Of a stretch of 64,000 nt of DNA, positions 58,542 to 64,000 are shown piece by piece. The position numbers and the translations under genes were made by a program. A model generated the notes under the pieces. The model saw nothing but the letters and a program-made list of their open reading frames with translations, made no database searches and was not told where the DNA came from. Source of the DNA: DAOUKH01 sp965261455 (GTDB lineage: Bacteria; Chloroflexota; Dehalococcoidia; SHYB01); assembly GCA_965261455.1 (NCBI GenBank), contig OZ253453.1, positions 1,054,001 through 1,118,000 on the forward strand, in the 5' to 3' direction. Every line of letters starts with the position of its first letter. Within the stretch, counting starts at the first letter, position 1.

Positions 58542-60169
58542 GCCTCGTAGGCGACGCGCCCGCCCACGACCGTCATCGCGACGCTGATCTCGTCGAGCGC
58601 AGCGGGTTCGGCCGTGAGCGGGTCGTCGTCGAGCACCACGAGGTCGGCAAGCTGGCCGGCCGCGATACTTCCCTTCAGATGCTCGTCAGCGGCGGCGTAG
58701 GCGCCGCCCGCCGTGTGCAGGCGGAGCGCCGCCGCCGCATCCACCGCTTCGGCGGCGTTGATCGGCGCACCCCGCCTCGAGGCTCGGGTCACCGCCGCGG
58801 CGACCGCCGTCAAGGGGCCCGGCGGGGCCAAAGGCATGTCGGAGCCTAGGGCCACGCGCAGCCCGCCCTCCACTAGCGAGCTGAGTGGGTGAAGCCACGC
58901 ATGCCGCTCCACGTCGACCTGTTGCAGATAGCGGTCACCGTGCTCGTGGACGAATCCCGGCTGCGCGACGACGACGACGCCCGCGGCCCGCAGCCGCCAC
59001 GCCAGATCCGGCGGGCAGACGCCGCAATGCTCGACGCGGTGGCGGTGGTCGTGAAGGCGCAGCCCGCCGCCGGCCACGTCCGTCGTCCGCTCCAAGGTCA
59101 GCCGCAGCAGTCCCTCGACGGCCTCCGCCGCGGCGGTGAGCCCGCCTTCCTCGACGGCGTGGAACGCGATCTGATAGCCGGCGGCGTGCGCGGGCCAGGC
59201 CCGTTCGAGAAGCTCCTCCGCTTCGGGAAGCGTTCGCCGGCCCGTCTCGTTGAGCATGATCTTGACTGGGCCGACGCTCAGCCACGCGCCGCCGCCGCCG
59301 TAGCCGAGCTCGCGCTCCGCGAGTTCGGCGATGTCCCCGATCCCAACCATCTTGGTGACGCGGAGGGGCAGCCGCTCCCGCCGCCGCAGGTCTTCGAGTG
59401 TGTCCCACTGGCCGAGCGCGCCGTCGGGGGTGGCGTCGTGCAGCGACGTTACCCCAAGTGAAAGCAACCGGCGAGACGCCTGTTCGAGGAGCGTTTCGGC
59501 CTCGTGAGGGGCCGTTACAGGAGCGCCGCGCGCTCCGAGCTCGGCCTCCATCTCCTGTACGTAGCCGGTGAGCTCGCCCGCGGCGTCGCGCTCGATCACC
59601 GCGCCGACGGGCTCCGGCGTCTCGTTGCCGAGGCCCAAGGCCCGCAGCGCGGCGCTATTCAATACCGAGGCGTGGCCGGAACGATGGGTCAGCTTGACGG
59701 GATTGCGCGGGGCGGCGGCGTCCAGCTCCCACCGCGTGGGCGCTCGCGCCTCGGCGAGGTGGAACTCGTCGTAGCCCCAGGCGCGCAGCCACACGCCCTC
59801 GCCCACGGGGGCGGCCCGCTCGCGAATGGCGCTCTGCATGTCGGCGATGGACGACACGCCCCGCGGGCTGCAATCGACCGCCCCCAAGTTGGCTGCGTAG
59901 GCAAAGAGGTGCGCGTGCGCGTCGATGAACCCGGGGACGACGCGCCGGCCCTCGCAATCGATCACTCGCGTATCCGGCCCGCGCACCGTGTCGAGGTCGC
60001 GCTCGCCGCCCACCCACTGCACCCACTCACCCACGGCGCTCACCAGCGTCGCCTCCGGCCCCGTCGTCTGGGGAAGGAACAGCCGGGCGTTGTGGAGGAC
60101 CAAGTCGGCTTTCCGCACGCCTGAAGCGGGCGGCGGGCTGACCATGGGGAACGCGTCGCCGCGGGGCAT
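58538..60169 (-). CDS. YtcJ-like metal-dependent amidohydrolase
   Basis: 543 residues. N-terminal strand set ADLVLHNARLFLPQ; metal motif VPGFIDAHAHLFAYA near 80-94 (HxH); HRSGHASVLNSAALRALG at about 163; VSLGVTSLHDATPDGA near 234; HRVEHCGVC near 370; and SDMPLAPPGPL near 446 as the last metal Asp. This is the order of YtcJ-family amidohydrolases (about 530-560 residues). Activity is on an amide or carbamate; the substrate is unknown. ATG 60169 overlaps the stop of the upstream phosphatase gene by one base, so the two form an operon. Confidence 0.85.
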   Translation of the reverse strand: MPRGDAFPMVSPPPASGVRKADLVLHNARLFLPQTTGPEATLVSAVGEWVQWVGGERDLDTVRGPDTRVIDCEGRRVVPGFIDAHAHLFAYAANLGAVDCSPRGVSSIADMQSAIRERAAPVGEGVWLRAWGYDEFHLAEARAPTRWELDAAAPRNPVKLTHRSGHASVLNSAALRALGLGNETPEPVGAVIERDAAGELTGYVQEMEAELGARGAPVTAPHEAETLLEQASRRLLSLGVTSLHDATPDGALGQWDTLEDLRRRERLPLRVTKMVGIGDIAELAERELGYGGGGAWLSVGPVKIMLNETGRRTLPEAEELLERAWPAHAAGYQIAFHAVEEGGLTAAAEAVEGLLRLTLERTTDVAGGGLRLHDHRHRVEHCGVCPPDLAWRLRAAGVVVVAQPGFVHEHGDRYLQQVDVERHAWLHPLSSLVEGGLRVALGSDMPLAPPGPLTAVAAAVTRASRRGAPINAAEAVDAAAALRLHTAGGAYAAADEHLKGSIAAGQLADLVVLDDDPLTAEPAALDEISVAMTVVGGRVAYEA

Positions 60170-60771
60170 CAGTCGGCCGAGACTTCGAGGTGCGCGGTGT
60201 CGTTGACGGCGAGCACCACAGCACCTCCGCCGACAATACGCGCCGTGGTGATCGAGGTGTTCAAGAGGCGGAAGCGCAGGGGTCCGGTGAACTCCATACC
60301 GAGCAGCACGCAGAGTGCGGCGTTGATGAAGCCGCCATGGGAAACGACGGCAACCCTGCCCAAGTCCGGCGCGCCATCGAAGAAGAGTTCGCGAAGCACG
60401 CCGGCGGCGCGGACATGCAGCTCGGTGGGGCCCTCTCCGCCGCGGTCGCTGAAGTCCAGGATGGGGAGAATGTCGGGGCGGAAGTAGTTTTCCGAGCGCC
60501 GCTTGCTCTCAGGATCGGGCAGGCGGGAGAAACCACCGACGTCGATCTCGCGGAGTCGCGCGTCGAAACGAATCTCGCGGCCCGTGGCTTGGGCCACGGC
60601 CTCCGCCGTATCGCGCGCCCGCGGCAGCGGGCTCGAATACAGATGATCGATCCCTTCAGCAAGGAGACGGCGCGCCAGGGCCGAAGCCTGCCGGGCGCCT
60701 CGTGGCGTGAGGCCGTCGTTCGAGCCGTAGCGCGCCTCGCCGTGGCGAATGAAGAGCAGATGCGTGGTCAT
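60169..60771 (-). CDS. Histidine phosphatase family protein (phosphoglycerate-mutase-like)
   Basis: 200 residues from ATG 60771 (MTTHLLFIRHGEARYG); an ATG four codons upstream (60783) lies inside a TATAAT box and is unlikely. The phospho-His motif is RHGE (about 9-12), LTPRGARQASALARRL follows, LYSSPLPRARDTAEAVA provides the next phosphate contacts, and VVSHGGFINAALC holds the second His. Likely a general phosphatase rather than a true mutase, given the length and the weak match around the mutase loop. TATAAT on this strand ends 10 bases before this ATG, so the mRNA has almost no leader. Confidence 0.85.
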   Translation of the reverse strand: MTTHLLFIRHGEARYGSNDGLTPRGARQASALARRLLAEGIDHLYSSPLPRARDTAEAVAQATGREIRFDARLREIDVGGFSRLPDPESKRRSENYFRPDILPILDFSDRGGEGPTELHVRAAGVLRELFFDGAPDLGRVAVVSHGGFINAALCVLLGMEFTGPLRFRLLNTSITTARIVGGGAVVLAVNDTAHLEVSAD

Positions 60772-60781
60772 ACCGGGGGAC

Positions 60782-60787
60782 ATTATA
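60782..60787 (-). promoter_or_regulatory. -10 element TATAAT for the histidine phosphatase operon
   Basis: A perfect TATAAT on the minus strand, ending 10 bases before ATG 60771. It implies transcription starting only a few bases before the start codon. Confidence 0.45.
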
Positions 60788-60821
60788 TGGGGGTGGGCGC
60801 AGGTGTCGGGGCGGCCAATGC

Positions 60822-60827
60822 TATAAT
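60822..60827 (+). promoter_or_regulatory. -10 element TATAAT for the antiporter
   Basis: A perfect TATAAT preceded by GC, 81 bases before GTG 60909. It diverges from the minus-strand TATAAT at 60782-60787 within a 137-base gap. No -35 recognised. Confidence 0.45.
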
Positions 60828-60908
60828 CGCCGCGGCCAGGCTTTCTCGGACGGCCTTCACCCCGCTTTGCACACTCACGCCACGTCCACGCGCCCTGAAT
60901 AAACCGCC

Positions 60909-62279
60909 GTGCCCCTTACTATCCTCCCCGCCGAATCGGAGATCGTCGAGACGCTCATGCGGCTGGCCTTTCAGCTTGCCGCGATCCTGCTCGCCGCCAA
61001 GGTCTTCGGGGAAATCTGCGACCGTTACCTGAAGATCCCCTCCGTCATCGGCGAGCTGCTCGCCGGCGTCGCTATCGGCCCCTTCGCCCTCGGGCAGTTC
61101 GCGCTCCCCGCCGATTTCGGGGCGCTGTTCCCGCTGCCCCTCGGCTATGGGATGGAAGGCGGCCCGGTACTTCCGGTATCTATCGAGCTCTGGGCGCTCG
61201 GCCAGATCGCCGCCATCGTGCTGCTCTTCCTCGCCGGCCTCGAAACGAACTCGAGGCTCTTCTTCCGTTACGCCGGGCCCAGCATCCCCGTGGCCGCCGG
61301 GGGGATCATCCTTCCCTTCGTCTTCGGTGCCGGCGCCATCGCCTTCTTTGAGGACCACATCAGCTTCGGCGACACGGAGGCGCTCTTCATGGGCGCGATC
61401 ATGGTGGCCACCTCGGTGGGCATCACCGCGCGGGTGCTCGAAGAGCAGCGCAAGCTCGATAGCCCTGAGGGCGTCACCGTGCTCGCCGCGGCGGTCCTCG
61501 ACGACGTTCTGGGCATCCTCCTGCTCACCGTGGTCATCGGAATCCACGCGAGCGGAACCGTCAGCGTGGGCGAGATCGTTTGGATCGGGGCGAAGGCGCT
61601 CATCTTCCTCGGCGCCTTGTTGGCCCTCGGCTTCCTTGGCCAGCGGTTCATCTCGCGGGCCATCCTGTCTTTCCGCACCAACGGCGCGGCCATCGGGCTC
61701 GCGTTCTTCCTTGCGCTGCTTGCCTCCGGCCTGGCGGAGACCTTCGGGCTCGCGATGATTATTGGCGCCTACGCCATGGGCCTAGCGCTCTCCGGGAGCC
61801 GTTTGCGCCACGCCGTCGAGGATAAGATGGGCGTCCTCGCCAATGCCATCGTTCCGATCTTCTTCTGTACGATGGGGATGCTCGTCGACGTTGGATCCCT
61901 GGTGGGGGCCATCGGGGTCGGCGCGGTGGTCACCGCGTTGGCCATCGTCGGAAAGGTCTTCGGGTCGGGCGTGCCGGCCCTTGCCGTCGGGTTCAACTTG
62001 CGGGGCGCGTCGCGGATCGGCTTCGGCATGCTGCCGCGCGGCGAGGTTGCCCTCATCGTGGCCGGCATCGGCCTCTCCGAGGGCGTCATCCAACAAGACC
62101 TCTTCGACATCGCGATATTCATGACCATCGTGACCACCATCGTCGCGCCCATCGCCCTCAAGCCGCTCTTTACCGGCGGCGGTTCGGGCCTGCGCAAGCC
62201 CGGCCCCGGCAGCGGCGACGACGACCCTCCCGGCCAGGAAGCCACGGTACCGCCGACGCCCCAGGACACCGGCCACTAG
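60909..62279 (+). CDS. CPA2-family cation:proton antiporter
   Basis: 456 residues from GTG 60909. Twelve or so hydrophobic segments spread from residue 15 to 425. Signatures: KIPSVIGELLAGVAIGPFAL, the paired acidic AAVLDDVLGI near 196-205 (the ion-binding DD of the CPA2 group), IIGAYAMGLALSGS, and PRGEVALIVAGIG near 378-390 in the last third. A C-terminal Pro/Gly/Asp-rich tail of about 28 residues has no RCK or TrkA_N domain. It exchanges Na+ or K+ for protons in the cytoplasmic membrane. The promoter-like TATAAT lies 81 bases upstream. Single gene. Confidence 0.85.
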   Translation: MPLTILPAESEIVETLMRLAFQLAAILLAAKVFGEICDRYLKIPSVIGELLAGVAIGPFALGQFALPADFGALFPLPLGYGMEGGPVLPVSIELWALGQIAAIVLLFLAGLETNSRLFFRYAGPSIPVAAGGIILPFVFGAGAIAFFEDHISFGDTEALFMGAIMVATSVGITARVLEEQRKLDSPEGVTVLAAAVLDDVLGILLLTVVIGIHASGTVSVGEIVWIGAKALIFLGALLALGFLGQRFISRAILSFRTNGAAIGLAFFLALLASGLAETFGLAMIIGAYAMGLALSGSRLRHAVEDKMGVLANAIVPIFFCTMGMLVDVGSLVGAIGVGAVVTALAIVGKVFGSGVPALAVGFNLRGASRIGFGMLPRGEVALIVAGIGLSEGVIQQDLFDIAIFMTIVTTIVAPIALKPLFTGGGSGLRKPGPGSGDDDPPGQEATVPPTPQDTGH

Positions 62280-62312
62280 CGCCGTAGCACGCCATCTCTT
62301 GCCTAGCGCCGG

Positions 62313-63233
62313 CTACTTGCCAATTGCCGGGAAGATGTCCGAGGCGAAAGCTTCAAGACGCTCGATGTACTCGTCGACGCTGCTCGTCGGCGTCGTCGCG
62401 AACGTCGTGCCTGTTGCCCCGGCGCGTTCGAGCGCGTCGAGCTCCGCTAGGAGCTCGTCCTTCTCGGTGGTCAGCTTGGGGGGTTCGAGCACGGTGTGCC
62501 GCACGTCTATCTTGGCCTCGAACAGCGGCATGATGACCTCGAAGGGACGGGCGCCGGCCTGATCCCGCCGCTCGTGGATATATTCCAGCTTTTCGGGAAG
62601 TTGTTCGCGAGTGATCTGCCACGGCTGCCAGCCGTCGCCGTAAGCGGCGGCGCGGCGCATGGAGGGCCGCGAGTGCCCACCGATCCAGATCGGCGGATAG
62701 GGCTTCTGCAGCGGCTTGGGATCAAACGCGAGGCGGTCGAATTGAAAGTGCTTGCCGTGATAGGCGGGCTCGTCGCTGGACCACAGCTCGATCATCGACT
62801 CGATCATCTCGTTGCCGACCTCGCCGCGGTTGGCGTGGTCCCCGCCCGTGATGGCGAACTCGCGGCGCAGGTAGCCGACACCCAGCCCCGCGATGGCCCG
62901 CCCGCCGGAGAGCCAGTCCAGGGTCGAGATCATTTTCGCCAGCTCGACCGGATGGTGATAGCCGAGCACGATCACGGTGTTGACCAGTCGGATGCGCCGC
63001 GTCGCCCCGGCGAAGACGCCCAGCGTCACCAACGGATGCGGCCAGCGCGGCCCCATGACCGGGACCATCTTTTCGAGCATGATGGCGTGCTCGGGAACGC
63101 CGAGAAAGTCGAAGCCGAGGTCGTCGGCCTTCCGCGCCACGCGCAGCATGTCGTCGGCGGTCGCCTTGGCGGCCCAGGACTCGGCGGCGTCCGGTTGTAA
63201 CGTGACGCCGGGAACAGAGACTCCGATCTGCAT
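62313..63233 (-). CDS. LLM-class flavin-dependent oxidoreductase
   Basis: 306 residues. Luciferase-like TIM barrel: DDMLRVARKADDLGFDFLGV, PEHAIMLEKMVPVMGPRWPH, IRLVNTVIVLGYHHPVELAK, DWLSGGRAIAGLGVGYLRRE and the C-terminal YPPIWIGGHSRPSMRRAA. This F420- or FMN-type subgroup differs from the 6169 paralogue (EHAIM versus EHHFV). GGGAGGG precedes ATG 63233. The target compound cannot be deduced. The nrdJ gene lies upstream on this strand, separated by 291 bases that contain a strong hairpin, so this is probably a separate transcript. Confidence 0.85.
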   Translation of the reverse strand: MQIGVSVPGVTLQPDAAESWAAKATADDMLRVARKADDLGFDFLGVPEHAIMLEKMVPVMGPRWPHPLVTLGVFAGATRRIRLVNTVIVLGYHHPVELAKMISTLDWLSGGRAIAGLGVGYLRREFAITGGDHANRGEVGNEMIESMIELWSSDEPAYHGKHFQFDRLAFDPKPLQKPYPPIWIGGHSRPSMRRAAAYGDGWQPWQITREQLPEKLEYIHERRDQAGARPFEVIMPLFEAKIDVRHTVLEPPKLTTEKDELLAELDALERAGATGTTFATTPTSSVDEYIERLEAFASDIFPAIGK

Positions 63234-63330
63234 GGAACCCTCCCCCGCCGTTTGGCGGCCCCGTGATTCTACTCAAAATCGGAGCGGCGCACAGACCAGT
63301 GGGTCCGCGCCTCGACTAAGGGTTAAAAGG

Positions 63331-63362
63331 CGGCGTCCTCTGGGTGAGGGCAGAGGACGCCG
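63331..63362 (-). terminator. Strong hairpin downstream of nrdJ
   Basis: On the minus strand CGGCGTCCTCTG, an eight-base loop (CCCTCACC) and CAGAGGACGCCG form a 12-bp perfect stem followed by CCTTTTAA. This is a good intrinsic terminator for transcription coming from nrdJ, about 160 bases after its stop. Confidence 0.6.
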
Positions 63363-63524
63363 GTGGGACACCCGTCCTGGAGGAGAACGGGCTCATGCAA
63401 AGCGCCCTGGAGGCGGTGGGCGCAGGCTGCCTTCGACCCCTGGCTAGGGCAGGGCCGGAGGTGTTAATTCATCGTTCGATTCTCGCTCCCTCGCCACGCC
63501 GGTCCCGCGCGGCCTCCTTGCCAT

Positions 63525-64000
63525 CTATCCGCATTTGTTGAAGCCGCAGGCGTGACACATGAGGCAGCCCTCTTGGTAGGTCAGCGCGCCGGAGCAGTCG
63601 GGGCACGTGACCGCCGACTCCGTTTCCTTCCACGGCGTGAGCTTCTCGTCCTGGGCGGCCTCGGCCTTTTCGGGGTTGAATAGACCGAGCTGCGCGCCCT
63701 GCATCGTCGGCTCGTTCCACATTTCGGCCGCGCCGTTCTCGCCAGGCAGGTACTTAGCCAGCACCAGCGCTACGGCGTCGGGCGGCGACGCGACCAGCAC
63801 CCCATCGTCCCAAATCGGGTTGCTGGTGATGCCCTTGAGGTGGTGAATGATCGATTCAAGATCGACGCCGGCGCGCAGCGAGAGCGAGATGAGCCGTGAG
63901 ATCGCCTCCAGGTGAGCCGCGTCCGTCGTTCCGGCCTTGCCCAACTGCGAGAAGACCTCGAACGGCTTGCCCGTCGCGTCGACGTTCACCGTGACGTACA
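63525..64000 (-). CDS. nrdJ: Adenosylcobalamin-dependent ribonucleoside-diphosphate reductase, C-terminal part
   Basis: The gene runs off the window end; about 158 C-terminal residues are seen. VNVDATGKPFEVFSQLGKAG, then LISLSLRAGVDLESIIHHLKG, is the class II NrdJ end region. The last 26 residues hold Cys pairs CPDC, C-CHAC and NKC, the zinc/redox-tail typical of B12-dependent enzymes that regenerates the active site with thioredoxin. It reduces ribonucleotides to deoxyribonucleotides using adenosylcobalamin, without oxygen dependence. The 5' part, about 600-800 residues, lies beyond 64000. Confidence 0.95.
   Translation of the reverse strand, partial: YVTVNVDATGKPFEVFSQLGKAGTTDAAHLEAISRLISLSLRAGVDLESIIHHLKGITSNPIWDDGVLVASPPDAVALVLAKYLPGENGAAEMWNEPTMQGAQLGLFNPEKAEAAQDEKLTPWKETESAVTCPDCSGALTYQEGCLMCHACGFNKCG

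Noticed and set aside
63234..63524. A cobalamin riboswitch near nrdJ
   Set aside because: The region is downstream of nrdJ on its strand and lacks the B12-box sequence; the hairpin with CCTTTT is better read as a terminator.

Overview
High-GC bacterial chromosome fragment. The gene families are those enriched in Chloroflexota of the Dehalococcoidia/SAR202 type: two LLM flavin-dependent monooxygenases, two double-length CaiB/BaiF CoA-transferases, paralogous FAD-dependent TcuA-like dehydrogenases, several SDRs, a form II Cox-type molybdenum hydroxylase operon, an adenosylcobalamin-dependent ribonucleotide reductase and many A/T/P-linker lipoproteins. The assignment is an inference from gene content; there is no rRNA or marker protein to settle it.

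Layout. 1-2.4 kb is a decayed, phage-flavoured accessory patch (frameshifted lipoprotein, terminase stub, small hypotheticals, a membrane protein). 2.4-7.2 kb has a TcuA-like flavoprotein, a MntA/HepT toxin-antitoxin pair, a FAD-linked oxidase and an LLM monooxygenase. 7.3-10.9 kb is the most unusual part: tRNA-Arg(GCG), a DUF3179 lipoprotein whose only interruption is an in-frame TGA exactly at the first Cys of its CPLC motif (selenoprotein candidate), and a cobalt-type nitrile hydratase operon bounded by an intact tRNA-Val and a 72-bp near-perfect copy of that tRNA's 3' part. 11-15 kb is accessory (DUF2207-like membrane protein, DUF3800 and DUF6159-like fragments, an aberrant SDR). 14.8-19.5 kb holds a LivJ-type binding protein and a circularly permuted ATP-grasp / alpha-E / transglutaminase operon.

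19.5-27.3 kb has a sarcosine-oxidase-like enzyme, CoxG, and coxS-L-M-D-E for a form II (AYRGAGR) CO-dehydrogenase-like hydroxylase. 27.4-32.6 kb has an amino-acid binding protein, a repeat-rich intergenic region, a large secreted PPC-domain protein, a collapsed NCS2 permease and a membrane protein. 32.8-37.9 kb is a tightly packed signalling operon: response-regulator/SpoIIE phosphatase, RsbW-type kinase, periplasmic binding lipoprotein and histidine kinase. 38-43 kb carries SDRs, a PPOX protein, an alpha/beta hydrolase and a P450.

43.4-57.7 kb is a CoA-thioester catabolism region (two CaiB fusions, enoyl-CoA hydratase, MaoC hydratase, 3-hydroxyacyl-CoA dehydrogenase, TcuA-like dehydrogenase, D-aminoacylase) interrupted by a long repeat protein with an HExxH metallopeptidase motif and a broken DUF2283 gene pair. 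57.8-64 kb ends with a Phd/VapC pair, a YtcJ-like amidohydrolase, a histidine phosphatase, a CPA2 antiporter, an LLM monooxygenase and the 3' end of nrdJ.

Several genes (lipoprotein at 0.2 kb, SDR at 42.6 kb, repeat protein at 48.85 kb, DUF2283 at 50.1 kb) differ from an intact frame by a single base. This is either real decay or residual assembly error, and it is the main caveat on any claim based on one base, including the TGA in DUF3179.
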